This document shows positions 52,183 through 60,682 of a stretch of DNA of 64,000 bases, piece after piece (within the stretch, counting starts at the first letter, position 1; each line of letters starts with the position of its first letter). Origin of the DNA: Caballeronia concitans (lineage in GTDB: Bacteria > Pseudomonadota > Gammaproteobacteria > Burkholderiales > Burkholderiaceae); NCBI RefSeq assembly GCF_001544615.1, contig NZ_FCNV02000002.1, forward strand, positions 682,001 to 746,000, written 5' to 3'. The notes below the pieces were generated by a model. That model did no database searches, was not told where the DNA came from, and was given only the letters and a program-made list of their open reading frames with translations. Position numbers and translations under genes: made by a program.

Positions 52183-53505
52183 TCACGAGCCCGGCCTGGC
52201 GAAAAGCGTCACCTCGACGCGCCGGTTGCGCGCGCGCCCGGCGGGGGAGTCGTTGGGCGCGACGGGGTCGGCGTCGCCTTGGCCTTCGGCTTTCAGGCGG
52301 GCGGCTGGCACCGTGGCCGCGAGCAGGTCGCGCACGTTCGTCGCGCGTTCCTGCGAGAGTTCCCAGTTCGACGGATAGCGCGCCGAGCGGATCGGCCGGT
52401 CGTCGGTGTGGCCGGTGACGAGGATGTTGCCGGGGACCGCGCCGAGCGCCGCCGCGATGCGCCCGATCAGCGGCCGCGTTTGCGCCGACACTTGCGCGCT
52501 GCCCGGGCTGAACACGTTGTCGCCGCGCAGCGTGATGACCGAGCGATCGACGCGGTCATCGACGGCGACGAGGCCATCGCGAATATCTTGCGCGAGGAAT
52601 TCGGCGAGACGCGGCTTCGCCGCCTGCGTGACGACGAGCGGCCGTTGCGCGCCCGCGCGGATCGACGCGAGCGCGGCGAACGCGGGGTCGGAGAGGCGGC
52701 CGAGCTGGAAGCTCATCGCGAGCCACGCGGCGGCGAGCACGAGCAGCGCGAGCGCGCCCGCGACCCAGACCGGCAGCACGTCGGTGGTGCGGCGGCGCGC
52801 GGCGGGCACGCCTTCCCAGTGCGGCGAGAGCGCGCGCTCCGGATCGCCGCGCTCCTTGCGGATCAGCTGATGAAGCCGCGCGCGGATCGCGTCGAGCGTT
52901 TGCCTGCCTTGCGCCGCCACGCGATAGCGCCCTTCGAAGCCGAGCGCGAGCACGATGTTCGACAACTCCAGCAAATGCAAATGCTCGGACGGCTTCTGCG
53001 CGAGTCCCGCGAGCAGCTTGAAGACTTTCTCGCCGCCCCACGCTTCGTTGTGGAAGGTCACGAGCAGGCTTTGCCGCGCCCAAACGCCCGCGCCCCAAGG
53101 CGTGCCGGAGGCGGCTTCGTCGAGCATGGTGCAGACCATGTAGCGCGCCGCCGTGACCTGCTCGGCGGGGACGCCGTTCACGCGCGCCTGCGCCTCGAAG
53201 CGGCGCACGCCGGCGGCGAGCGAATCGCGTAGCGCGGCGGGATCGGCGCAGGCGCTCATCGCACGGATGCGCGGCGCGAGTTGCAGAAGCGGCGCGCACG
53301 CGGCGACGAGCGGATTGACCGCGCCGCCCTGAACGAATGCGGCGTCGAAGGCGCGCGGGTCGGAATCCGAGGTGTATGCGCCTTCGGTGTTCCCGCCGCC
53401 GCGCGATTCGCTCGCGCCGGGCACGCGGCGGCGCGCGCCCGGATTCGGCTTGATCATCGTCTGGTCGGATTCGAAGCCGGCGAAGGGATCGTCGTGGTTC
53501 GTCAT
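52183..53505 (-). CDS. tssL: T6SS membrane protein TssL (DotU) with OmpA-like domain
   Basis: 440 residues. An N-terminal low-complexity stretch to about 55 is followed by the cytoplasmic DotU domain (about 58-235; MLDEAASGTPWG, SLLVTFHNEAWGGEK). One transmembrane helix lies at about 245-265. The periplasmic OmpA/MotB-type peptidoglycan-binding domain occupies about 310-435 (VTGHTDDRPI, SNWELSQERATNV, GQGDADPVAPND). This is an extended TssL that can anchor the membrane complex to peptidoglycan without a separate TagL. It starts 20 bases after tssK ends. Confidence 0.94.
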   Translation of the reverse strand: MTNHDDPFAGFESDQTMIKPNPGARRRVPGASESRGGGNTEGAYTSDSDPRAFDAAFVQGGAVNPLVAACAPLLQLAPRIRAMSACADPAALRDSLAAGVRRFEAQARVNGVPAEQVTAARYMVCTMLDEAASGTPWGAGVWARQSLLVTFHNEAWGGEKVFKLLAGLAQKPSEHLHLLELSNIVLALGFEGRYRVAAQGRQTLDAIRARLHQLIRKERGDPERALSPHWEGVPAARRRTTDVLPVWVAGALALLVLAAAWLAMSFQLGRLSDPAFAALASIRAGAQRPLVVTQAAKPRLAEFLAQDIRDGLVAVDDRVDRSVITLRGDNVFSPGSAQVSAQTRPLIGRIAAALGAVPGNILVTGHTDDRPIRSARYPSNWELSQERATNVRDLLAATVPAARLKAEGQGDADPVAPNDSPAGRARNRRVEVTLFARPGS

Positions 53506-53525
53506 GTCGTCGATGCCCGATGGTC

Positions 53526-54866
53526 TCAATGGCGGATCGCCCAGAATTCGAGTTCGAGCGCCGGAAATTCGCCCGCGATATACATCGCCAGATTGCCGGT
53601 CTGCTCCAGTTCCTTCCACAGCTCGCCGCCGCGATCCAGCTCGAAATACGAAAAGCCCGCGTGAAACGGAATCTGACGCGGCGCGACCGGCATGGCGCGC
53701 AGTCCGATGCCCGGCAGTGCGAGATTGACGAGATCGCGCAGCTTTTCGGCGGGCGCGATCTTGACCTGCGTGGGAAAGCGCGTGCGCAGCGCCTCGCCCG
53801 GCATCTGCGCGTTCGCCGCGAGGACGAAGCCCGCGCTGCGCACGAGTTCGAGGTCGTTGATGAGCGCGACGCGCACGCCGGGCTTGCGGCTCTGCAATTC
53901 GATGGCGACGGCGTCCGGTTCGCGCACTTGCGCGAGCAGTTGGCGCACGTCGCGCATCAGCGGCTCGAACGACGCGGCGATGTCGTCGTGCCGATACGGC
54001 GGATACGCGGGCACGCGGCGGCGCTCGTCGAAGGCGGCGAGGTCGCCGGCGAACGCGAGCGTCGTCTGATAAAGGCGTTCGGGATGCAGAAGCGGCGATT
54101 GCAGCAGATGCGCGTACTGCGGCTCGAAGCGGTTGAGCGTTTGCAGCAGCAGAAAATCCGCGATTTCCGCGACGCCGCCGCGCCCCGGATTCGCGAGGCG
54201 GCTCGCGAGCCGGTCCGCGTGCTGATGCGCGAGTCCCGCGAGTTCCTGCGCGTAGCCGAGAAGACGCGCGTCGGCGAGCGCGTGGAGCATCGGCGGGATG
54301 TAGGCGGGATCGAGCACCACGCGATTGTCCGCGCGGCGCTCGAGCACGCGCGCGAGGCCGATGGTCGCGAAGGCGTCGGTGGCGTCGCGCGCGAGCATGA
54401 GCCGCAGATTCGGCGCGCCGACGCGGATTTGCGCGACGCGATCGGTGCTCGTGGTGACATCGGCGACGGAGGTATCGCTCGTGCGATAGCGCAGGTGATC
54501 GACGCGGTCCGTGGCGGCGGCATCGGAGTCGAATTCCTTGGCGCCTGCGCGGGCGAGCGGGAGTGCGAGCAGCACGGTTTCGTCGCGCGTGCCGGGCGGG
54601 ATGTCGAGCGGGGGCGGCGCGGGGGCGTCGTCGGGAAAGGAGAACGCGACGCCGTCGGGCAGCACGCCGAACGCCTGCGACAGCGCGATCTTGCCGAGCC
54701 CGAGCGCGATGTCGTCGATGCTCACGGCGGCCCAGCCCCACGACCACGCTTCGGTCGCGCGCGCATGGGAGCGCACGAGATGCTCGATGAAGCGGTCATG
54801 CTGCTGGAAATGCTGCGGTTCGAGGAAGAGGCCCTCGGACCAGATCATGCGTTGATGCCAGGTCAT
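53526..54866 (-). CDS. tssK: T6SS baseplate protein TssK
   Basis: 446 residues from the ATG at 54866; the frame extends further upstream but without a family match. The N terminus WHQRMIWSEGLFLEPQHFQQHDRF is characteristic of TssK. A PPMLHALADARLLGYAQELA helix and a C-terminal section with FELDRGGELW complete the pattern. TssK is the trimeric connector between the baseplate and TssL/TssM. It is followed by tssL and preceded by 335 bases of non-coding DNA and a two-gene cassette, rather than directly by tssJ. Confidence 0.94.
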   Translation of the reverse strand: MTWHQRMIWSEGLFLEPQHFQQHDRFIEHLVRSHARATEAWSWGWAAVSIDDIALGLGKIALSQAFGVLPDGVAFSFPDDAPAPPPLDIPPGTRDETVLLALPLARAGAKEFDSDAAATDRVDHLRYRTSDTSVADVTTSTDRVAQIRVGAPNLRLMLARDATDAFATIGLARVLERRADNRVVLDPAYIPPMLHALADARLLGYAQELAGLAHQHADRLASRLANPGRGGVAEIADFLLLQTLNRFEPQYAHLLQSPLLHPERLYQTTLAFAGDLAAFDERRRVPAYPPYRHDDIAASFEPLMRDVRQLLAQVREPDAVAIELQSRKPGVRVALINDLELVRSAGFVLAANAQMPGEALRTRFPTQVKIAPAEKLRDLVNLALPGIGLRAMPVAPRQIPFHAGFSYFELDRGGELWKELEQTGNLAMYIAGEFPALELEFWAIRH

Positions 54867-55201
54867 GGTGGCTCGATTCCTTGGCTCGGGCGGGCGCTTA
54901 CAGGACGCGAGGGCGTTCCGGGCGCTCCGGTCAAAGAACGATTGGGGGCGGGGAATTTGGAAGGGGGGCTGCTTGTGGGGCGTCTGGTGTGACGAATGGG
55001 GCGGACGTGGGCGGATGGATCGAATTAGCGACTCTGTCAGAAAGTCCTCAAGCATCTTTTCCAGGAACCACGAACCCGGTGCCGCATCGCCAGCCGATGT
55101 TCAGTGGCACCGTGCGCAGGATGGCTGCCGTTCGCCTTCGACGTCTGATTTCACTCGGGCTCGTCCATCGGCTGCTGAGTCACGCTCATATACCGCTTGA
55201 T
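54867..55201. other. Intergenic region upstream of tssK
   Basis: 335 bases without a supported gene, of lower GC than the flanking T6SS genes in its part nearest the cassette (about 55000-55200). A G-rich run lies at about 54940-54980. It may hold an extra promoter for tssK, since the operon is interrupted here. Confidence 0.45.
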
Positions 55202-55417
55202 CTACGGCTGTCCTAACGCGATCAGGTTGAGCATGGCGACGCTCAGGCGGCGCGCGAATTCATCGTCCAGTTTGTTATCGAACTCTTCCGGAGCAATAGG
55301 CAATTCCAGCTTGCCCGCGAGTAAGGGCGCTATCGCGGCCGGCTCGATTGCGTGAACCAGGAACACTCGTGTGTCTTCCGAGTAGGAGACGACAGAATAC
55401 GGCGAATGAGCAGCCAT
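55202..55417 (-). CDS. Small protein of unknown function, coupled to upstream cassette gene
   Basis: 71 residues from the ATG at 55417, which overlaps the upstream stop by four bases; an ATG at 55432 is the alternative. It is acidic and soluble with no signal peptide. Third codon positions use A and T more than the flanking T6SS genes do. It stands second in a coupled pair inside a T6SS operon, the usual place of an immunity or accessory protein, but nothing in the sequence identifies it as such. The function is unknown. Confidence 0.5.
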   Translation of the reverse strand: MAAHSPYSVVSYSEDTRVFLVHAIEPAAIAPLLAGKLELPIAPEEFDNKLDDEFARRLSVAMLNLIALGQP

Positions 55418-55893
55418 CAAAATCCTCTGCACTGTTGATGACGATCAAATGCGTTCTGGCGACACAGGATCGCGCCACGACTGCCGCCCATTGCTGTATA
55501 CAGCGCGTTACACATGTCGAGGTCGCGCTCATACTGGGCAAAGCAATGCGCTTCGTCCGGCTCGCTTACGGCCCTGGCCGCTGAGTCCAAGACGTCACCC
55601 AACGGCGAGTCTTCAGAATACTCGAACGGTGCCGCATTGAGCGTGGAGTCCTCATCATCGAGGCTCAGTGCCAGCGAGCCACCATCCGAACTGCTTTCCC
55701 CTAAGACTGCTCCTGCCATATCTGAACCTGAGCTTTTTATCGCCGTAGCGATCCGCCCGTCGGGCAACACATCGCCCGGTTTCGCGCTGAAAATAGCCGG
55801 CCCGTTGAACGCGGGCAGATCGATCCACGAAGATTTCCGCGTGCGCTCGAAAGAACTGCCCGATGACGCCGCCCGCGATAGTCGGCAAGCCAT
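55417..55893 (-). CDS. Protein of unknown function, possible T6SS effector remnant
   Basis: 158 residues in the longest form. The N-terminal 25 residues read poorly; the part from about residue 26 (PAFNGPAIFSAKPGDVLPDG) onward has better codon bias. The C-terminal tail is Cys-rich (HCFAQYERDLDMCNAL, LCRQNAFDRHQQCRGF), a type of tail I associate with PAAR or similar T6SS effector proteins; this is recollection, not a search. Two other minus-strand frames from about 55970 to 55750 also give protein-like stretches, one beginning with a GTGA overlap on the tssJ stop. This suggests a gene broken by frameshifts. Confidence 0.45.
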   Translation of the reverse strand: MACRLSRAASSGSSFERTRKSSWIDLPAFNGPAIFSAKPGDVLPDGRIATAIKSSGSDMAGAVLGESSSDGGSLALSLDDEDSTLNAAPFEYSEDSPLGDVLDSAARAVSEPDEAHCFAQYERDLDMCNALYTAMGGSRGAILCRQNAFDRHQQCRGF

Positions 55894-55963
55894 CTCTGAT
55901 CGTCCCCTGTATCGTTAGGATACGAAAGTATCACTGGCGAACATGGGCCGAAGCCAAAATTGG

Positions 55964-56503
55964 TCACTTCCCAACCTTCTTCCCCACCGCCGCAGGCACC
56001 GCCTGCGCCGCGATACTCACATCGGCCGCATCGACACGCACGTTCATCACCGTCGTCTGATTCGGCGGCACGGGCTCGGTGATACGCCAGCGCGATCGTT
56101 CGATATCCCGATACGCCGCCATCACCCCGACGAACTTCGTGCCCGGCTGCACCGTCTGCTCCACGCTGCGGCTTTCGCCCGGCTTCAGCAGGAATTCGTT
56201 CTTCGCGTTGAGATCGCCGCCGAGCGTCGCCTGATCCTTGCCGTAGAGCGTGAAGAAATCGGCGCTATCGAAGGCGGCGGTCGTCTTCAGCTCGTACACG
56301 CGCACGACGACGGGCGAGGGCCGCCCCGTGTGATCCGGATTGACGCCATCGAGCGCATTCACGCTGATTCGCACGATGGTCGGCGCAGGCGGCGGAGGCG
56401 GCGACTTGCACGCGGCCACGGCGAGCATGCAAAGCAACACGGCGCAACGAGCGCAACGAAAGCAACAAAAGCAACAAAAGCAACAAAGCCGCATGAGAGC
56501 CAT
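55964..56503 (-). CDS. tssJ: T6SS outer-membrane lipoprotein TssJ
   Basis: 179 residues from the ATG at 56503; other in-frame starts at 56494 and 56521 are possible and none has a clear binding site. The signal peptide is very unusual: five tripeptide repeats of the form x-C-C or x-R-C, then AVLLCMLAVAAC, whose last Cys is the lipobox. The mature domain (ISVNALDGVNPD, VVVRVYELKT, FLLKPGES, VGVMAAYRDIE) matches the TssJ/VasD beta-sandwich. It anchors TssM at the outer membrane. First gene of the minus-strand T6SS operon. Confidence 0.9.
   Translation of the reverse strand: MALMRLCCFCCFCCFRCARCAVLLCMLAVAACKSPPPPPAPTIVRISVNALDGVNPDHTGRPSPVVVRVYELKTTAAFDSADFFTLYGKDQATLGGDLNAKNEFLLKPGESRSVEQTVQPGTKFVGVMAAYRDIERSRWRITEPVPPNQTTVMNVRVDAADVSIAAQAVPAAVGKKVGK
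56444..56488. repeat. Five tandem 9-base repeats inside the tssJ signal peptide
   Basis: Five consecutive 9-base units, all beginning GCAAC on the plus strand: GCAACGAGC, GCAACGAAA, GCAACAAAA twice, then GCAACAAAG. On the coding (minus) strand they read LCC, FCC, FCC, FRC, ARC. Unit changes by slippage would keep the reading frame. Confidence 0.85.
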
Positions 56504-56599
56504 AAAACGCGCGCTGTCCATGATCCGTGATGAACGCCTGAGTGAGACCGCCGACACAGCAGCAGACGATCCACGCCGCCGCGTTTTTCAAATCGGCTG

Positions 56600-56622
56600 C
56601 GGTGTTTCGTCTAATCGTGGCA
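56600..56622 (+). promoter_or_regulatory. Possible sigma-70 -10 region upstream of the CHAT gene
   Basis: TCTAAT at 56610-56615 with a TTTCAA about 18 bases before it could form a vegetative promoter, giving a transcript start near 56622. Spacing is at the long end and the region is otherwise GC-rich, so this is tentative. Confidence 0.3.
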
Positions 56623-56640
56623 CCGCATCGCACGATGCGG
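56623..56640. promoter_or_regulatory. 8-base inverted repeat upstream of the CHAT gene
   Basis: CCGCATCG and CGATGCGG separated by CA. It lies just upstream of the ribosome binding site (GAGGAG at 56649-56654) of the CHAT gene. It could be an operator or form a small hairpin at the 5' end of the transcript. Confidence 0.4.
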
Positions 56641-56661
56641 CGGTCATCGAGGAGCGCATTC

Positions 56662-58863
56662 GTGAAACCGATCGATCGGATCGCGCCGGCCCGTCTGAAG
56701 GCCGGTGCTCGCGTCGCGAAAAGCGACGCACGGCGGATCGCCACCACCTTCGCGATGTGCTGCGCGCTCGCCGCCGCCGCCGCCCGCGCCGATGCGCAAT
56801 CGGCCCAATCGGCGCAGCGCACGCGCGACGAAGCGCCGACGCCCGCCGCGCGCCAGGCCGAAGCCCGCGTGCGCGACGCCGAAACCATCGCGACGCTCTC
56901 GCAAGAAGGGCGCCTTCTGCTCGCGCGCGATCAGGTCAAGCTCGACGGCTACGCGTACTGCAGCATGTCGGTGGCGGCGGCGGAGCGCGGGGATTTTCGC
57001 GAGAGCATCGAGGCGGCGTCGCGCGCGCTCGTCGTCGCCAAGGAGACGGACAACGCGAACCTCGCCGCGCTGTCGCGTCGCGATCTGGCCATCGCCTACA
57101 GCTACGCGGGCGATCTCCCCGACGCCGAACGCTACGCGAAAGAGGCCATCGCCGCGGGCGCGGGCAATCCGCAGCAAGTGCTCGCGCCCGCGCACAAGGT
57201 GCTCGGCGACATCGCGGCGCGGCGCGGCGATCCGGCCGCCGCGCTCACCGAATATCGCGCGGCGCTCGCGACGGCTTCGGCGCGGTATCGGCCGATGGTG
57301 CTGCTCTCGATCACCAACGCGCAAATCGCCGCCGGCGATGCAGCCGGCGCGCGCGCGACCTTCGCGGAAACCGGCGGCATCGACGACACGCTGCTCGCGC
57401 CGCTCAGGAAACGCATCGAAGGCAATCTGCTGCTCGCCGAGCACAAGCCGCAACGAGCGCTCGACGCGTTCGCCGCCAGCGCCGCGAAAGGCGGCTCCGA
57501 CGCCAGCTACGACAAGCTTTGGGCGCAGGAAGGCATGGGCCGCGCATACCTCGCGCTCGGCGACCGCGCGAAGGCGCGCGACGCGTGGCTCACCGCGCTC
57601 GACGAATCCGAGTCCATCCGCGCACGCTTTCGCAGCGACGAGTTCAAGACCGGTCTCTTCTCCGATACCCAAACGGTCTTCGAGGAAACGATCGCGCTCG
57701 TCGTCGAAGACGGCGATTACGCAGAGGCCTGGGCGCTCTCGGAAAAGAGCCGCAGCCGCGCGCTGCTCGACGTGGTGCGCAACCGGCTCGCATCCAGCGT
57801 CGGTGAAACGCAGCTCAACGGCCGCGCGCTGTCGCTCGACGATGTGCGCGGCGCGCTCAAACCCGGCGAGGCGATCGTCGAATATCACGGCCTGACCGAC
57901 AAGATGATCGCGTGGGTCGTGCGCGCTGATGGCATCCGGGGCTTCACGCTGCCGATCGCGCGCCGCGACATGGCGCTCGCCGTCGACGACTTTCGCGGCG
58001 CGATCGTGCGCGGGCGGCCGCAGGCGCTCACCTACGGCGCGAAGCTCGACGCGCTCCTCATCGCGCCGCTCGGCCTGCGTCCGGGCGAACGGCTCATCGT
58101 CGTGCCGAACGGCGCGCTGCACTACATGCCGTTCCAGGCGCTGAAAAACGCGGACGGTTTTCTGATCCAGCGACACGCCATCGCGCTCGCGCCATCGGCG
58201 AGCGTCGCCGTGCAGCTCGTGCGGCGGCAGCAGCGCGTCGCGAGCAATCTCGTCGCGTTCGGCAATCCGCGCATTGCGCCGGAGTTCGATCTTCCGGGCG
58301 CGGAAGCCGAAGTCCGCGCCATCGGCCCGCTCTTCGCGCAGCGCGAAGCCTTCCTCCACGACGACGTTACGCGCAAGACCTTCAGCGACAACGCACCGGC
58401 GGGCCGCATCGTGCATGTGGCGACGCACGCGCAAGCCGACACCATCGATCCGCTGCATTCCCGCGTGCTGCTCGCGCCCGCCACGCAGCCCGCCGACGGT
58501 CCCGACCCGATGCTCGCGGAGGACATTTACAACCTCAAGTTCGATTCCGTCGCGCTCGTGACCTTGTCCGCGTGCGAGACGGCGCTCGGGCGCATCGAGC
58601 GCGGCGACGAGATCATGGGCTTCACGCGCGCGTTCTTCTACGCGGGCGCATCGGCGCTGCTCGTATCGATGTGGCCCGTCGCCGATGAATCCACCGCGCT
58701 CACCATGCGCACGTTCTACGGCGGGCTCACGAAAGGCGAAGAAGCCATCGACGCGATGCGCGATGCACAACTCGCCGTGCTCGCCGACAGCAAGTTCGCG
58801 CATCCGTTCTACTGGGCGCCCTTCGATCTGATGGGCAACTGGCGGCTTTCGGTCGCGCGCTGA
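56662..58863 (+). CDS. TPR-CHAT domain protein (putative caspase-like protease)
   Basis: 733 residues from a GTG with GAGGAG seven bases upstream; an ATG at 56635 without such a site is the alternative. A basic N terminus and a hydrophobic ATTFAMCCALAAAAARADAQS suggest an export signal. Residues about 80-350 are TPR-like helical repeats (AIAYSYAGDLPDAERYAKEAI; GRAYLALGDRAKARDAW). The CHAT domain covers about 440-730, with catalytic His589 in VATHAQ and Cys638 in LSACETALG, both intact. The predicted periplasmic site and the coupled TpsB/TpsA genes suggest processing of the secreted exoprotein. Confidence 0.92.
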   Translation: MKPIDRIAPARLKAGARVAKSDARRIATTFAMCCALAAAAARADAQSAQSAQRTRDEAPTPAARQAEARVRDAETIATLSQEGRLLLARDQVKLDGYAYCSMSVAAAERGDFRESIEAASRALVVAKETDNANLAALSRRDLAIAYSYAGDLPDAERYAKEAIAAGAGNPQQVLAPAHKVLGDIAARRGDPAAALTEYRAALATASARYRPMVLLSITNAQIAAGDAAGARATFAETGGIDDTLLAPLRKRIEGNLLLAEHKPQRALDAFAASAAKGGSDASYDKLWAQEGMGRAYLALGDRAKARDAWLTALDESESIRARFRSDEFKTGLFSDTQTVFEETIALVVEDGDYAEAWALSEKSRSRALLDVVRNRLASSVGETQLNGRALSLDDVRGALKPGEAIVEYHGLTDKMIAWVVRADGIRGFTLPIARRDMALAVDDFRGAIVRGRPQALTYGAKLDALLIAPLGLRPGERLIVVPNGALHYMPFQALKNADGFLIQRHAIALAPSASVAVQLVRRQQRVASNLVAFGNPRIAPEFDLPGAEAEVRAIGPLFAQREAFLHDDVTRKTFSDNAPAGRIVHVATHAQADTIDPLHSRVLLAPATQPADGPDPMLAEDIYNLKFDSVALVTLSACETALGRIERGDEIMGFTRAFFYAGASALLVSMWPVADESTALTMRTFYGGLTKGEEAIDAMRDAQLAVLADSKFAHPFYWAPFDLMGNWRLSVAR

Positions 58864-58916
58864 ACGTTCCGCTTCAATTCGCTTCACTTCGCCTGATTTT
58901 CGATAACGACGCAGCC

Positions 58917-60662
58917 GTGAACGACGCCATGAATTCCTTCGCTATCCGTATCAATCCGCGTCGGCGCAAGCTCGCGCGCGTGGCCGGCGCGAGCATCGCG
59001 TGTGCGGGCGCGCTGTCGGCGTGGGCGCAGCAGGTGCCGCTTCCCGGCACGCAGCAGACGCCGAGCGCCGGCACGCTGCTCAACGAGCAGCCGCGTCCTT
59101 CCACCGCCGCGCCGCCGCCCGGCGCCACGAGCGCGCTGCCCGCGCCGCCGCCCGCCGCGCCGCCCGCGCCCGAGGGCCGCAAGTTCACGTTGAAGAGCAT
59201 CCGCTTCGCGGGCAACGAGTCGCTGCCGTCCGACGCGCTGCTTCCGCTCGTCGCCGACAAAATCGGCCAGGAAGTATCGATCAACGATCTCAATGCGATG
59301 GGCGCGCGCATCGCGGCGGCGTATCGGGAGCGCGGGTATCCGCTCGCGCAAGTGGTGATTCCGCCGCAGGACGTGACGCAAGGCGATGTGCTCTTTACCG
59401 TGCTCGAAGGCAAGATCGGGCGCGTGCGGCTGACCGTTGCGCCCGGCGCGCCGATCAAGGAGTCGATGGTGCGCGCGCGGCTCGCCGCCATCGAGCCGGG
59501 CAAGCCGCTGAAGCAGGCGGAACTCGAACGCACGATGCTGCTGCTGTCGGACTTGCCGGGCATCCGCGTGAGTTCGGCGCTGGAGACGGGCAGCACGCCT
59601 GGCACCGTCGATCTCGGCGTGACCGTGGAACCGGTGCGCCGCTGGAACTTCGCGGTCGCCGTCGACGACTACGGCGCGGCGCCCGCCGGCCGCTGGCGGC
59701 TCGGCGCGGTCGGGCGGCTCGCGTCGCCATTCGGTATCGGCGACAACCTCGACCTCAACCTGCTCGCCGCCGAACGCGCCGATACGGTCTACGGGCGCAT
59801 CGGCTACGACGCACCGATCAACGCGTACGGCACGCGCGCGGGCATCGCGTATTCGCATCTGTACTACTACCTCGGCCAGAACTTCTCGGCGCTCGACGCC
59901 CACGGTGAAGCCGATGTCGTGACCGCGTCGGTGTCGCATCCGCTCATCCGCTCGCGCAGCCAGAACCTGCTGCTGCGCGGCGCGCTGGAGTATCGGTCGC
60001 TCACGGACAAGATCGGCAGCGTGAGCTTCGAGAATCCGCAAAAGCTGTACGTGGCGAGCGTCGGGCTGTCGTACGAAAGCCGCGACAGTTTTCTCGGCGG
60101 CGGCTTCAACAGCGCGGACGTGCAGCTTTCGTTCGCGCATCTGAACATCGATTCGGCGCTCGCGGAGCAGGTCGATCAGGGTCCGTTCGGCCGCCACGCC
60201 CAAGGCAACAGCGTGCGCCTGACGATGCAGGCCAACCGCCTCAACGCGATCACCCCGAAAACCAGCTTCTTTCTCGGCATGTCGGGGCAATGGGCGAACC
60301 AGAACCTCGACAGTTCGTCGCGCATCACGCTCGGCGGGCCGCGCGCGGTGCGGGCGTATTCGCCGTCCGAGGCGGTCGTCGACGAAGGGCTGATCGGCAC
60401 GGCGCAGCTTCGTTACGCGGTGATTCCGTCGCTCACGCTGTCCGCGTTCTTCGATATCGGCGTCGGCCGCTACAACGCGCGCTCGATTCCCGGACAAGGC
60501 GCGAACACGGTGACGCGCAGCGGCGCGGGCATCGGCGCGTTCTGGAACGGGCCGTACGGCATCACGGTCGACGGCAGCATCGCCTGGCGCACCACCGGCC
60601 CCGACACCACCGGCGACGACAAGCTGCCGCGCGTGTACGTGCAGGTGTCCAAATCGTTTTAG
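58917..60662 (+). CDS. Two-partner secretion outer-membrane transporter, TpsB (ShlB/FhaC/HecB family)
   Basis: 581 residues from the GTG at 58917; an ATG at 58929 is equally plausible. Signal peptide ends near residue 37 (SAWAQQ). A long Pro/Ala linker precedes POTRA domains (about 85-235; FTLKSIRFAGNESLPSDALL, AAYRERGYPLAQVVIPPQ). The barrel follows, with a TLGGPRAVRAYSPSE motif, the VRGY-like loop-6 element in which Ala replaces the usual Gly. It starts 53 bases after the CHAT gene and ends 20 bases before the TpsA gene. It would export the TpsA protein across the outer membrane. Confidence 0.93.
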   Translation: MNDAMNSFAIRINPRRRKLARVAGASIACAGALSAWAQQVPLPGTQQTPSAGTLLNEQPRPSTAAPPPGATSALPAPPPAAPPAPEGRKFTLKSIRFAGNESLPSDALLPLVADKIGQEVSINDLNAMGARIAAAYRERGYPLAQVVIPPQDVTQGDVLFTVLEGKIGRVRLTVAPGAPIKESMVRARLAAIEPGKPLKQAELERTMLLLSDLPGIRVSSALETGSTPGTVDLGVTVEPVRRWNFAVAVDDYGAAPAGRWRLGAVGRLASPFGIGDNLDLNLLAAERADTVYGRIGYDAPINAYGTRAGIAYSHLYYYLGQNFSALDAHGEADVVTASVSHPLIRSRSQNLLLRGALEYRSLTDKIGSVSFENPQKLYVASVGLSYESRDSFLGGGFNSADVQLSFAHLNIDSALAEQVDQGPFGRHAQGNSVRLTMQANRLNAITPKTSFFLGMSGQWANQNLDSSSRITLGGPRAVRAYSPSEAVVDEGLIGTAQLRYAVIPSLTLSAFFDIGVGRYNARSIPGQGANTVTRSGAGIGAFWNGPYGITVDGSIAWRTTGPDTTGDDKLPRVYVQVSKSF

Positions 60663-60682
60663 GGTCTGTGAAGGAGCGCGCA

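Noticed and set aside
54867-55055. Upstream extension of the tssK frame by 63 residues
   Set aside because: The extension is Pro/Arg-rich without homology to TssK; the family N terminus begins at 54866.
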